Shown: one piece after another, positions 10,511 through 22,209 of the stretch
How positions within the stretch are numbered: position 1 is the stretch's first letter
Layout of the letters: each line of letters begins with the position of its first letter
Assembly (NCBI GenBank): GCA_029378245.1
Contig: JARKIF010000003.1
Location: 3,100,001 to 3,164,000, forward strand
Length of the DNA: 64,000 nt
Source of the DNA: Roridomyces roridus
Taxonomy: Eukaryota; Basidiomycota; Agaricomycetes; Agaricales; Mycenaceae
Direction of reading: 5' to 3'
Position numbers and translations under genes: made by a program
Notes under the pieces: model-generated
What the model was told of the DNA's origin: nothing
The model's database searches: none
Seen by the model: only the letters and a program-made list of their open reading frames with translations

Positions 10511-12750
10511 CTACGACTCATCACACTGCGCCGCCCTCTCTTCCAACAGCACCACTCTACTCTCCTCCCGCAGAACTATCCTACATTCAAACGGGTTCGG
10601 AAAACTATTCGTATCAGCTCGAAACTCTCCTCTTAAATGCAGTCTCGAACTCACCTCGTCAACCCAGTCTTCCACGTCGGCTCAATGGGCTTCTCCTCTC
10701 CCTTTTCATCCAGCGGCGGATGGAAGGAAAAGCAATGCAGGAGGTACGCCACGACGATGTAGATGGAGCTCTCGGCGAGGGATTTACCTGGGCATATTCT
10801 GCGGGACCCATGAGTCAAACTTGGTTGAACTTTCCAAGGCGCGAAACTCACCGACGACCGAATCCAAAAACATATGAGAATGGGTCGATGGGTTCGAATG
10901 AGCGGGGAAGGAACCGCTCGGGGACGAAGTCTTCGGGTGGGAAGTCGGGGTCCGGGGTGCGGCTCACAGCCCTGGGGGTACCACAATCAGTGGGCGGCGG
11001 CGGCGATACGACACGAGGGACTGCATACCAGATATTTGGTATAACAATTGAATCTCCCGGAATGTGATACCCTGTCAAAGTCCGGGTAAGCCATGTGCAT
11101 AGATCCAACACGAAACCCCCACCTCGATAAACAAAATCCTTGGACGACCTGTGCGGAAGTCCCAAAGGCAGCGAAGGATGCCACCTTAGCGTCTCTTTCA
11201 ACACGGCATTCAAATACGGCGTAGACGCGCGGTCGGCGATTGTTGGGAGCCTCTCGGGTCCTATGATCGCGTCCATTTCCTCCTGAGCGCGGAGTTGAAT
11301 TGAGGGGTGGAGGGCCATGGCGAGGATGAAGTTTAGGACGGTTGAATATGTCTAGAAAATGAGGTGAGTCTTTCTGTCTGCTTGGGAATGGAGGACGTAC
11401 GGTTTCGCCACCAGCTGGGGTGACGCGTTTTAACTCGGAGAGAGGGGAGTATAGCAAGACAAACCTCCGTACATGGACCCCGCAGTCCACTTGACAGCCT
11501 CTTGGAACTCGGCCTCTTCAAGCGGCGTATTATCCCGCGGCATGCTCAAAAGGTCTGAAACGAAGGACGGGCGCTTCGGTCCATCACCAGCCTATTTAAT
11601 AATCAACCATTGGGCATCATCCAGATTCCAATATGGTTCAAACAAACCATCTCGTTCTTCACTTGGAAAAACGGGGGAAAGACCATCTTCTCCATCATCG
11701 CTCGGCCCTCGCGTGCGGTGTCGTGAAAAGTCCGGAAGGGTAGGTGTCGAGGTATGTATTTTACTACCAAAAAGAGAAAGGATCAGCATCAGTGTGGCAT
11801 TGACAAAGCGCAAATCTCCCACATGCCGGGATGACATCGACCAAAAAGGCGCCTGGTACCATCGTGCGGCTGATCAGCATCATGGTGTCCTCGGCGTGTG
11901 CGATGTACTGCGCGGAATCCCGTCAGCGACCACGAGTGAAGGCACCAGGTGATACAGAAAAACTTACGTCGTGCTCCGCGACCTGCGGCGATATCCCGTA
12001 TGTGACGGACATGACGATTCTCCCCGTGGCTCTGGGAATTTCTCAGGGTGAGCGCGGGAAGAAGAGAAGATGGGGACACACAGTCGCACATGGTCGATGA
12101 ACCGCTTAGGGTAATTAGCGAAAGCGAGACTGGTGAGCACGGCGATGTCTTCCTGGGAGCGATGATACTTCTTGACCGCCTCGGGACTGAACGCCGTATG
12201 CGCCAGTCTGCGGTGAAGCTGCCACGTCTTGGTGGAGGACATGACCGGCATGGACTACGACTCTTTTATTTAGTGGATGAATTGACCACATAAGGGCGCA
12301 CTCGATCCAGCCCCATGAGCTCTCCGACCATTGTGAAGACGGGGCGTTCGGCGTACAGGTGCCCATGTTTGGACAGTAGGTCGGTAGTTGCGTCCAAGCT
12401 GTTCAATACGACGATGGAGTTGCCCAGACCGTGCAGGTAGACGATATCTCCTGCAAAAGGTAAGTAAGAGGGCGCACAGCAGCTAGGATTGCAACAGACC
12501 AAAGACATCTTTCCATTCAGTGAATTTAAACCAAGGATGCTGGGTCGGCGAGGGTAGGTGCAGAAGGTTGCCGAGGATCGGGAGTCCCGGAGGGCCTGGG
12601 GGAAATGGGGTCCCAGTCGACCGGCGACGGAGATAGCGGTGGCAACAGATGATAGCCAACAATGCGGTGAGAGCGACGGTGAACGCGGGTGATCGAGTCT
12701 AGGAGCTGCCAGAGCTGCTGGAAAAGAGCGACCATGGGTTTAAGAGCCAA
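10511..12750 (-). CDS. Cytochrome P450 monooxygenase (multi-intron basidiomycete type)
   Basis: Exon pieces in order give a membrane anchor ([11 protein letters not shown]) and the proline hinge [16 protein letters not shown]. Then come [10 protein letters not shown], the C-helix block [29 protein letters not shown], and an I-helix that reads AGSMYGAGGETT only if a 14-nt microexon (11401-11414) is included. The K-helix ETLR follows, then [12 protein letters not shown], the PERF block VPERFLP, and the heme loop [15 protein letters not shown] split by an intron. The final exon ends at TAG 10511-10513 after PNPFECRI. This is the standard order of a fungal ER-bound P450 that hydroxylates small molecules with CPR. 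The N-terminus is unresolved: [14 protein letters not shown] is in a different frame from the anchor and a TAG precedes the anchor in its own frame. A first intron or a one-base indel is needed. Confidence 0.88.
11401..11414 (-). other. 14-nt microexon in the P450 I-helix
   Basis: CTGGTGGCGAAACC lies between an AG (11415-11416 side) and a GT (11400-11399 side) on the minus strand. Splicing it between exons ending TACGGAG and starting ACATATTCAACC restores GAGGETTYSTV, the oxygen-activating I-helix signature. The flanking introns would be about 50 and 49 nt. Confidence 0.7.
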
Positions 12751-13229
12751 ACGGCGGGTGTTGACAAGAGGTTTGCGATCTCTGGAAAAATGATGTTGCC
12801 AAGCGAATTGATTGATGCCAACAGAATCAGTGCTTCCTTTTTTCAGTAAAGATAGCCTCCATTAGATTGTTCTGCTTAATTGACAACAGTAGAAATGGAT
12901 CCATCGCCTGAAAATATCAGCGTCCCGATTATGTGTCCCTGTGGGCTTCAGTGGCTCGCTCACCTCTTGGGAGCCGAGACCTTGCCGAGAGAAGAGAAGC
13001 AGATGCCGTAATTTGCTCATGTGGCCTCCGGAGTCCGTCGGCCTTCCCTGGCCTCTCGGATCGAGACAATTGTGGCGTTTGGTGGCGCACTGGCGCTGAG
13101 AAATGGTAAAAATAACGGATTCTGAATCGCCGTATTGGCCGCCGACACAAGTTTTGGATCGGCGGCGATCAATCAGTAGGTTAGTATTTGAATCAAAACA
13201 ATACATCTGCCTCTTGAACTCGTTCCACC
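12751..13229. promoter_or_regulatory. Shared upstream region of divergent P450 and GMC genes
   Basis: About 480 bp lie between the two start regions, pointing away from each other. This arrangement permits shared control of the two oxidative enzymes. I see no clear TATA box. Short frames on the minus strand show no family features. Confidence 0.4.
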
Positions 13230-15993
13230 ATGTCTTCTCCTTCCATGTCTGACATTCACGCCTTCAACGGCGCAACATTTGACTATATAATCATTGGTGA
13301 GTCTCCCATTCGTTTCTCTGAGCTGTCTAACTCATCCACATCGCAGGTGGTGGCACCGCGGGTCTCGCAATCGCAAATCGCCTCTCGGAGAACAAAGACA
13401 TAAACGTGGGCGTCCTCGAAGCGGGGCTCTTGGTGGAAAACGACCCTCTCATTGATGTCCCTCGTATGTGCCCTCTTTCTGGGGATCTTCACTTTCAGAC
13501 TTTCGTCGCAGGCAACCTCGCGATGAATAATGGCGATCCAAAGTACGCCTGGATGTCAAGGTCGGTGTGACCTCCTCTGGTGTGGGCTCTACTTACTTTT
13601 CTCAGTACTTCTCCTCAACCGGGTGCAGCTGGACGGTCGATGCCAGTGATCAGGTGCGGATCGACAAAGAACTAGTAGTTTGTTCACCGAGCTTCTTCTA
13701 GAGGAAAGATTCTGGGAGGTTCTTCTGCATTGAACTACATGGGCTGGTATGCTTCCTCTCCTCTGTCCAAGATCTCCTTCACTCTCGCCTCAGGGACAGA
13801 GGCTCCCGAGAGGAGTACGACGCCTGGGCGTCCTGTAGCCAACAACGCCGGCGGATGGGACTGGAACTCCCTCTTACCCTTCCTCACAAAGATCGAGGAC
13901 GTGCCGGCTCCCGAAAGAGACGACATAGCTGTCAAGTTCTCCGCCTCTAGCGAGCACATCGGACGCCCCGGCGTTTCGAGTGATATCGCAGTGGGGAAAG
14001 GCGGCCCTGTCAAGGTAAACAGACCCCTTTTCGGCGTTCGGGCGGATTTTAATTTGCGCCTGTAGACATCTCACAGTGTAATCACAACCGACGTCGTCCC
14101 GCCCTACGTCAAGGCATGGAACGCCATGGATCAGAAAACCAACGCGAACCCCGTTTGTGCCTGTCTCAATCGCCCACGCTACTGATTCAATCCCCCACAG
14201 TTTGGCGGGCTTCCAAACGGCCTGTACAGTGCCCGCTTGAGCGTCGACCCCCAGACCGGTAAGCGGATCACCGCAACGGCGGCGTATTACACCCCGGTAT
14301 CCGCTCGCGAGAACCTCAAAGTCTTGACCGGCGCTCAAGTATGCATGTTCCTGGGTGTTCTAAGACGATCTTATCCACGCGGGGGCCAGGTGACCAGAAT
14401 CATCTTCAAACCCGACTCCGGAACCGGGAAGCGCGTCGCCGTCGGGGTCGAGTTCTCCGTGCAAGGCGGTGGCATCTACACGGCTTCTGTATCCAAGGAA
14501 GTCGTGTTGTGCGCAGGGACGATTGGCACCCCGGCCATTCTCGAGCTATCTGGTCAGTCAGCCAGTCAGGCCTGGACAGTTTGGTCATCTTTCACCCACA
14601 CTGATTTCAGGGGTCGGGGATAAGGAACTCCTGACCAAATTGGGCATCCCATGCGTAGTGAACGTCCCTGGGGTAGGGCAGAATTTGCACGACCACACCT
14701 TCACGCACGCGCACTTCAAGGCAGTACCGGGAATCCGGACATTTGGTGCGAACAAAGCTCATGGCGGCGTCTTGGTTTTCGCTGATGTGCAAATCCAGAT
14801 GATCTCCAGAAAAATCCTGAATTCCGGGCGGCGGAACAAGAGCGGTAGTGCGTGACCTTTATCTCTCATTTGCAGCCCCCCGACTTTATCGCAGCAACAA
14901 AACCGGACAAGGTTGGTTCACCGGCAACGACACCATCCTCATCTTCTCCCCTCTCAACAAACTCCTCGACGAACCCACGCTGTCCGCAAAGATCCAGTCC
15001 CTCGAAGCCACCCTCTCTCTGAAGAAAAACACCAGTGGGTTGTTGGCCCGGCAATATGAGATTCAGCTCGAGTGGTTGAAAAAGGGGAATCTCCCGCACC
15101 TCGAGTTCATCCTCTTCTCGGCGGGGGTGGTGAAACCCGATCCGGAGGCCAGTTATTTCATGCTGGCGACTGGGGTGCAGGTGAGTACATCCTTCATGAA
15201 TTTGAATCCGATTTATTTACTACGAACAGCATCCATTCAGTCGTGGCTCGGTGGTAAGCCGGCTTCCTCTCCTACATCGCCCGCATTCACAAATCCCGCC
15301 GTCTTTGCAGCACATACAGAGCACAGACCCACTTCAACAGCCCGTCATCGATCCGTGTTATCTCACGGAGGAATTCGGTTTGTCGTTGATGCAGTCCCCA
15401 TTCTTCTCTCATGCCAACCCAACCCAGATGTATTCTCTCTCCTGACAGGCTTCCGAACGATCGAAAAACTCGCACAGACATCCCCTCTGAAAGAAATAAT
15501 CGCAGAACAGGTTCTGCCGCCCGGCGAACTCGGCGATGAGGAGCTTGTACAGTATATTCGACAGAGTTGCACCGTAAGTGAACCAAACTCTCGTTTCGCA
15601 TTCCTGACTCGCATGGTGTTGTAGTCTGGAAGCCATTACATGGGTGTGTTCATAATTCTAGATGCACTATCCCGTCTGGTATTTACGCGAGTGTTCGAAA
15701 GGAACGGCGTCGATGGCAAGCCTCGAGCTCGGAGGTTCGTCATATCACATCCAACAGTTCCAAGTCCGACTGACCCTCCGTGCCAGGCGTCGTAAGCCCC
15801 AACCTCAAAGTACACGGAACATCCAACTTGCGCGTAGCCGACGCGAGTATCATCTCCGTCCCGGTTGCGGCGCATATACAGGCTACGGTGTATGCTATTG
15901 GGGAAAAGGTGGGTTCTTCCTTTCCGCCGAGTGTTGATGCTGAGGGGTGCTATATAGGCTGCGGCTCTCATCAAGGCGGAGAATGGGCATTAG
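13230..15993 (+). CDS. GMC-family FAD oxidoreductase (aryl-alcohol / alcohol oxidase type), possibly frameshifted
   Basis: ATG at 13230 starts [19 protein letters not shown]; an intron splits the FAD-binding [13 protein letters not shown]. Next come VGVLEAG, GMC signature 1 ([13 protein letters not shown]), [19 protein letters not shown], signature 2 ([17 protein letters not shown]), [12 protein letters not shown], and C-terminal active-site segments HYPVG and [30 protein letters not shown]. The TAG is at 15991. Catalytic histidines of the HYPVG and HIQA segments are present, so the chemistry (FAD-dependent oxidation of an alcohol with O2) is plausible. There is no signal peptide, so it is probably intracellular rather than a secreted lignin-type enzyme. 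After the intron at about 13747-13793, the family-like REEYDAWAS is in one frame and [11 protein letters not shown] in the next, so one base is out of register near 13831-13840. Confidence 0.88.
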
Positions 15994-16164
15994 GGATTTG
16001 AAACTAAAGAAAGGCAAGGTGTAAATGTACAGTACTTTTTCTGCATGACTACTGGGAATGGATATGGGTTTTTTGGTTGGTTTTCTTAAGCTTCTTACGG
16101 ATTCAGAGGCAAGTTCAAGCTGAATTTATGTAAATCAAAGCCCGAGCCCACAATTCTTTTACAT

Positions 16165-17578
16165 CTAAATGTTAAATGACTGCCCTACGATTTTCTCCGT
16201 CGCCTTCCAAAGTTGCGACGCTCGCTCCTATGTCACATACCGTGTCAAAATTCGATCGGAAAGCATGTGAAGAAGAGTGGACTCACGGGATCGGAGGAAT
16301 GAGGCAACACGTCATTTGCAATCTGGCAGTCTCTCAGATACGCGCCAGTCTTGTCTGCAAAGTGTCCTCCGGTCAGTATACAGAGAACGTCTGTGGAATA
16401 CATCGGAAACAAACCGGAGAGCCCGGGGTCGAAGGCGGCTGCGACAGTTCTACATGGATCCCATTTAGATCCAAACCTGGCGCGGGCCAATGCAGCAGAT
16501 ATCAGACTGAGACTCACGTTGCAGCGCCCTCAGGAACCGTCTTCCACTTGAGATACGGAAGGTCCTTGTTCGGGCTTCCGTCCGTGTTAGGACATCTGAA
16601 ATAGTCGTCAACCAAGCATTGAGCAACCCTCACGAAACTTACTAATCGCTAGCAAATCCGCGCGAGTCTCCTCTTTGGTCAAAAAGTTGGAGTAAATCAC
16701 TTCGGGAATCAACATAATTCACGAAGCACAGGAAAGTCAGGATACGCACACCCTGGATGCAACGAATAGACGTTGACCTTCCCTTTCACGCGACGTGCGA
16801 GCTCGACTGCGTTAAGAATGTTCGCGCTCTTGGTGTCGTTGTAGGGCTCGAATATGTCCTTGTATTTATCAGGAATCGGCTGCGAGTGTGGTGATATCGA
16901 GTCCCGGAGTGAGCCTGTGTGCTTCGCTGGCGACGAAGACCACGCGCGGCGTCAACGTCTCAGTAAGAGAAGCAATGATCTTGGGCAGGATGAGATTCGT
17001 GAAGAGGAAAGGCCCAACGTGGTTGGTGGCCATCTGACGCTCGAGACCGTCTTCGGTGACGGAGTATTTGGCTGGGGTCGCTGCGGCGTTGTTAATCAGG
17101 ATCTGAGAAAGGGCTGTTCAGGTCGAACAGTGTAGGAGATATGGGGTACACACATGCAGTGGTTCGGGGTAGGCGTTGACTTCTGCCGCAGCCCTGCGCA
17201 CATCAGAGAGGGAGGAGACGTCGAGAATGAGTTGACGGATGTTGGCCTGGGGGACCTCCTTTTTGATTGCGTTCTCGGCAAGTTGAAGTCTTGAAGAGTA
17301 GATAGGTCATGCAGTAAATGGATCATCACGGTGGCCACAAACCGTTCAGCGTTGTAACCGGTGATAATGACCAAGTTGGCGTACGGCGCGATGACCCGGG
17401 CATCTTCGAACCCGATCCCGCCTATGGACGTCCCCGTGATGAGAACTGCACGCACATGTGAGCTCGAGCGAGATGATTGAGCCTCGCAAGACACACCGTT
17501 TTTCCCAGCGATCTCGGAAGAAAATGTGTCAGCGACTTCTTTTGCCGTCGTGTGCGAGTCGAAGTTTCTGTTAGACAT
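16165..17578 (-). CDS. Short-chain dehydrogenase/reductase (retinol-dehydrogenase-like), copy A
   Basis: MSNRNFDSHTTAKEVADTF opens at 17578. Spliced exons give the NAD(P) motif VLITGTSIGGIGFE, the D-block ILDVSSLSDV, NNAAATPAKYSVTEDGLE, the helix QMATNHVGPFLFTN, a Ser region TPRVVFVASEAH, the catalytic EPYNDTKSANIL (YxxxK), NVYSLHPG, and a tail ending WKATEKIVGQSFNI at TAG 16165-16167. An intron of about 58 nt interrupts AAFDPGLS/DKTGAYL. It reads complete and in frame. The family reduces or oxidises small carbonyl or alcohol substrates; the substrate is not deducible. Two damaged relatives lie at 22.2-24.1 kb, so this copy is the likely functional one. Confidence 0.88.
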
Positions 17579-17965
17579 TGCAAGTAAGTAGGATTCGATG
17601 TACCAACGTAAGTGGGCCCACTCAGTTACTTATATGGATCTGCTTACCATGGGACTTTTTTCCGATTCTCGGAGATCAGAGATTGTACTGAGGGGCATCC
17701 ATTACTCAGCATCCACCAATGTCCGATCGACCGGGAGATACATTGATGCGGAACAAAGTGATCCAATGATCGCCGTTGTTCCCAATCCACGCATCTGCAT
17801 CAGTTGGCATAGAAATTCTCATGGAACAAGAGTGGCGGTAGATACGAGTGGCGGTTTGTGCCGGTCCTCGAGAATCCTGCGCCTTTCCTGACACTCAGCG
17901 GCGCAGGGTCAGTCCACTTGGGACCCAACCAAGTAAATATGAATAGATTAAGATACTGAAGACAA
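17579..17965. other. Intergenic between SDR-A start and UbiA end
   Basis: 387 bp with the SDR-A promoter and the UbiA 3' end. No motif stands out. Confidence 0.4.
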
Positions 17966-19004
17966 TTAGAATCCCAGAACGCCCGTACGTGCGTGAAGCG
18001 GGAGTATATTGGCGCACATGAGCCAGACCTAATTTGTGGAGGGATCGTCAATAAAACGAAGCGGGCGCAAAAAACTGACGTTGAAAATCAAGTAGGACAC
18101 CTCATCCATCTCCACCGTTCTGCACAAATAATACCGCGCTCCAACATACACTCCAAAGAGTCCCAAAGCAGCGCTGACCATGGGCCCGAGATGCCAGAAC
18201 CAGCCGAGAAACATCGACCATGCGATCACCGCAAAGAGTGTGAACGCCCTCGAGAGCTCGGGAGCGTAAACGGGAAATGTGACTCGACCAGACGCCGCGT
18301 CCCCCTCGACGTCGGCAAAGTCCTGTGCCTGAATTGTCGTGAATATCAAGACGCCGCTAATACAGATTGCAGCGAGGGACACAGTGTCCAGACCGTGCGC
18401 GACTCCTAGAGGTATGTGAGTAAGTTTGTCAGCCGGAGAGAGGACTTGCCCATTAGCCTAGTCGCCCCAACTTCAAACGCCACATACCCCCCGACGTTGC
18501 ATAGATTCTTCCCGATGACGGTCTTGGACCCTCCGCCTTCGTCATAGACCCAGGTTGTGGCGATCAGCGCCGTTGTTACGAGGACAAGCTCCCAACCATA
18601 CTGTACCGACCATAGAAGGCAGAAGAGTGCCGTTGCATATCGCAACCAGATCGCTTGAGCCTCCGTAATCAATCCCGAGGGTAATGGCCTCCACGGGCGG
18701 TTGATTGCATCCTCGTCTTTGCTGCGCGCTTGGTTCGAGATGTTGCAGAGGAGGAGGTGAAACCAAATGAATACCAGGGTGTGAAGGAAGTCGGAGAGGG
18801 AGTGGATGGGGGCGGTTGAGCACGCGAACGTCGTCTGATGTGAGGTTAGTATCATACATGACACCCGAGCGGTTTCACACGAACCACCGGGAGTAGGATC
18901 GTCTTGTAATCCGTCCACGTGAAGAGAATCGCGACATGTACGCATCGCGGAATGGTCGCACTCCAGCATCGAGCAGAGGAGAATATATGGGATCCTGGCT
19001 TCAT
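17966..19004 (-). CDS. UbiA-family prenyltransferase
   Basis: The model starts at ATG 19004 (MKPGSHIFSSARCW), continues LFTWTDYKTILLPV, and splices to TTFACSTAPIHSLSDF. The first Asp-rich motif is NISNQARSKDEDAINRPWRP and the second is IQAQDFADVEGD; together they bind the Mg-prenyl diphosphate. Hydrophobic helices fill the rest, consistent with about 7-9 membrane spans. The final exon reads VWLMCANILPLHARTG and stops at 17966-17968, which required removing an intron after YLIFN. Another intron (18406-18449) uses a GC donor. Known members move a prenyl chain onto an aromatic acceptor in an internal membrane. It is flanked by oxidoreductases and lacks an obvious mitochondrial leader or COQ2-like context, so secondary metabolism is more likely than ubiquinone synthesis. 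The acceptor is unknown. Confidence 0.9.
18406..18449 (-). other. GC-AG intron in the UbiA gene
   Basis: The donor reads G|GCAAGTCC and the acceptor CCTCTAG|GAGTC. Removing these 44 nt joins ATRLMG to VAHGLDTVSLAAI in frame, matching the family; no GT donor nearby does so. Confidence 0.65.
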
Positions 19005-20384
19005 GGAACAGTGTATTGCGGAGGATGAGTGAGATGACCATCGTTATAACGCAAGACGCCGACCGGAAAAAACCATCAGAAGCCCGCGTTTCCGAACATC
19101 AGCTTAGGGCAGTCCAAGGGCAGTCCGAGGCAGTCCGCCGGCTCAGGAATTACGCACATGAACATCTGACCTCCCGTCTTCCGTAATAATAATCGAAATC
19201 GCGTGGAAGGCCCACGCCGTCATCCGTCCGAGCCAGCGGTTGAACGCTTGGGTCGCATGGCTCGAGTGTAATCTTTGTCGCGCATGCTTTGAGGTTCGGA
19301 GCAAATCAGAGTCGCAGAACAGTTCGTCACCTCAGCTTTCCGGAAATTGCGAGGAAAGCTTTGCACGGCCATGTGGGTTAGTGGGTCCATCAGGGAATTC
19401 CGCCGGTTCCCAAGGCTCCCGCGATATACCGCTTGTTCTCTCGGCTATGCCCTGGGAGACAATCCGTGATCATGAGTTTTTATCCCCAGAATTGGAAAGT
19501 CTTGACCCCTCCGCTCAATGTAACTAGCCGCAGGACGGAGATGCACACAGTGACATAGCTCCAAATCCGAAGTCGCACACTAACGGACGTCTTGCCGTTG
19601 GGAGGGAATCCGCGGGATACACCACGAGAGCAACGTCTGCTAGCCAATGCTAGGCTCTTTGGTTGCGATGACAGCGGTTGGATAGGATAGGATAGGATAT
19701 ATACACGGCACGGTCCGAAAATCGAACGCCGGTTCCCAGGGATTGTCCCGGCGTACAAAGCAAATAAATTACGCCTTCGCCCCTGGACCCCCCTCAACCA
19801 ACTAAACCCCATGACGCAGATCCCACAGGTTTCCCCGTGCCCCACGGTAGAGCCCAGCCAACTAAGAGAGGCGAGATTTTTTGATCTGACACTAGAACCA
19901 TTAGCTTCCAACTCCGAGGGTTTGTCTTCCACCACGATAAAGTTGAATCTATTCTGCAGGGACCACGACTGATGATAGGAATCCCGAGATGAGCCGGCGA
20001 ATGTTGACGCCAGGATGGTTTGTTCTTCACATGCGCGGCGAGTCCCAGGAATCAGTCGACCAGTAAGGTTCGGGGCCGAAAAGTCCCAACCTAACGTCAC
20101 GACTTTTTTTTTGCCTGCGAGGATAAGCCGTAGTGCAGTCTACCGTCGCCGGAGAGATACTTGGGGCCAAACACGTTGGTTCCACTGCGATACAGGCAAG
20201 ATTAAGTACAACTGTTGGCGGTGGAAGAAAGGACGCTCGGCCTTGCACGGTGGCGATGAAATTCAAGCTGATGATTCGGAAGTATCGGCACAAGTATGTA
20301 CAGTCGTCCGCAGAAAACTATCCGTGCTGAGAAACGTACTCAGCGTTGCTTTGGGCCCAAGAAAAACGCACCTCGATTCAAGAA
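19005..20384. other. Intergenic between UbiA start and SDR-D end
   Basis: About 1.4 kb. It holds a short GGATA-type pentanucleotide run (about 19677-19700) and a 206-codon minus-strand frame without any family feature, which I do not accept as a gene. Confidence 0.4.
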
Positions 20385-21373
20385 TTATGCATTTGTAGCA
20401 GCAACAGTATGCTCCCACAGCTGACGTACACTCTCTGGGTTTGCATACTCATAACCAATATCGTCGCCCTTTGCACCCCTGCGCGTGAAACCGGGCTTCG
20501 AGTCGAACAATGCCGAGAGTTGGTATTCGGCGCAGACCTACAAACGAACTTGAGCTTGAGTGCGAATTCAAACGGACACGAACCTCGGGAGAAACAGTAA
20601 ACGGATAGGATGCCATGGTGACGAGAGGCGCGAACGGCTTGAGCAGCCAGTGTCTGGGTAGCATCATCGGCGTGCGCACTAGGCCTGGGAATGCATGTGT
20701 GAATTGAACGGAGGGGTTGTCGGCGGAGAATTTCTGTGGAAGGTAAAGACATCGTTGCAAGAGGGAATCGCCAACTGACCTCCATGGCGAGATCTGTGTA
20801 AGTCGCCGCAGTCATAGCAGCCTTCACCGCCCCATACAGCTTCTTCAGTCCCAGGTCCTCGAGGTCAATTTTACACCCTGTGCCGGCGCCCAAGACTGAG
20901 TAGACTTTGGCCTCCTCGGAAGCATCGGCGGCGTTCCGCAGGAGGGGCATCAGGTCATGGACGAATCTCCACCGAGCGTAGTAAAGAAGCGCGAGCTTCT
21001 TGTCGATGCCTTCGCTGGTTTCCTCTCTCCCCGCAAAGACGGAGAAGAAACCCGGTGAGAGAACGAGGAGATTGAGTCGCGGAAGACGGGACAAAAGGGA
21101 AGATGTGGTGGCTCCGACGTTCTTCATGAGCGTCGCGTCGCATTCGACAAACTCGGAGCTCGTTTTGGAGGGGAAGGATGAGATAGTGGCCTGTGCGGCT
21201 TGCTGATTGCGGCCCACGACGACGATGTGAGCCTCGCCTTTCGTGTAGTGGGCGAAACGCGTGGCCATGGCTCGGCCGATACCAGACGTGCCACCGAGAA
21301 AGAGTGCTACTGGTTTAGAGGATTTGGGGGTAAACGCAGCGTTACTTTTGAGAACTTGAGCCAAGGGTGGCAT
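20385..21373 (-). CDS. Short-chain dehydrogenase, copy D (different subfamily)
   Basis: It starts at MPPLAQVLKSN (ATG 21373); the frame remains open a little upstream but without another ATG. It has the cofactor motif FLGGTSGIGRAMA, VVVGRNQQAA, the acidic ECDAT segment, LLVLSPGFF in place of the NNAG block, a Ser region VYSVLGAG, and the catalytic Tyr-Lys in LYGAVKAAMT. The last exon was found by splicing: CAEYQLSALFDSKPG to GYEYANPESVRQLWEH, with TAA at 20385-20387. Length and order fit a complete fungal SDR with a C-terminal helical extension. It is divergently transcribed from the Dap1-like gene, with only 38 bp between the two ATGs. Confidence 0.85.
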
Positions 21374-21411
21374 GATGACGGTGAGAAGCAAGGGGCATCG
21401 CCTTACATAAT
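21374..21411. promoter_or_regulatory. 38-bp gap between divergent start codons
   Basis: The ATG of SDR-D (21373, minus) and the ATG of the Dap1-like gene (21412, plus) are separated by 38 bp. Leaders and core promoters must overlap the opposite gene's coding sequence. Confidence 0.6.
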
Positions 21412-22024
21412 ATGACCCTCCTTGGCCTCATCAAATACGCCCTCGTTCTCCTTCTCCCCGCGCTGTACCTCGCACACCGCTACTACTCTGCGGAACGAAC
21501 GCGAGCACTTCCTCCAGTAGCCCCCGAGCCAGAGAAACCCATCAAGACCATCATGCAGGCCCCCCGCGACGATCTCGCCCCGCCGAAAGACGACCCATTC
21601 ACGCTGGAGCAGCTCCGGGAATTCGACGGCTCGGACCCCTCCAAGCCAATATACGTTTCGATAAAGGGTTTGCCCACGTCCTCCGTTCCTCTTTGTCCAA
21701 TTTGAGCTGGATTCCAGGCACTGTATTCGACGTCTCGCACAAGGCGGATGTCTACGGCCCCGGCAAATCGTACAGCATCTTCGCTGGAAAAGATGGTTCC
21801 AAGGGCCTTGGGATGTCTAGCTTGAAGCCCGAGGATGCTATCCCGGACTATAGCGAGCTGAGTGAGAAGGATCGGAAGGTGCTCGATGACTGGCACAGTT
21901 TCTTTTCGTGCGTGTGGCAATGTTTCTCTATGTCCGCCGCATATACTCACTGTTTGCTAGAAAGCGATACAATGTCGTTGGGCGGGTGACGGACCACCCA
22001 CAGCCATTGTCGTCACATCTATAG
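21412..22024 (+). CDS. Dap1/MAPR-like cytochrome b5 heme-binding protein
   Basis: Residues 1-25 (MTLLGLIKYALVLLLPALYL...) form an N-terminal membrane anchor, followed by a Pro-rich linker (ALPPVAPEPEKP). The heme/steroid-binding cytochrome b5-like domain follows: FTLEQLREFDGSDPSKPIYV, then after an intron VFDVSHKADVYGPGKSY, FAGKDGSKGLGMSSL, LSEKDRKVLDDWHSFF, and finally the exon KRYNVVGRVTDHP ending at TAG 22022-22024. The YGPG tyrosine is the heme ligand region in this family. Dap1/PGRMC proteins sit in the ER membrane and support P450 activity. Its placement beside P450 and SDR genes is suggestive, although such proteins are normally housekeeping sterol-pathway factors. Confidence 0.9.
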
Positions 22025-22209
22025 CCTCCCTCTGTCTTTTATTTTCCTGTCGAATGTCACATCTATCTCCACCCGATTTGCAATCGTCGAGAAACACAAA
22101 TGTCTCTCCCAAAATCTGCTCGCTCATCGTCCTCTGGTTTCCTTATTCTCGCTCACATATTCGAAGGAGTTCATCTGTATCATGTCTATATGATGCTCTA
22201 CTGGTACAC

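Noticed and set aside
17966..19004. UbiA gene as mitochondrial COQ2
   Set aside because: The motif region NQARSKDEDAINRPWRP and the absence of an evident targeting leader fit the secondary-metabolism-type fungal UbiA group better, though only a phylogeny can settle it.
19480..20100. 206-codon minus-strand open frame between UbiA and SDR-D
   Set aside because: No family motif, unnatural composition (Trp/Cys/Arg/Ser-rich), no promoter signs and no splice partners.
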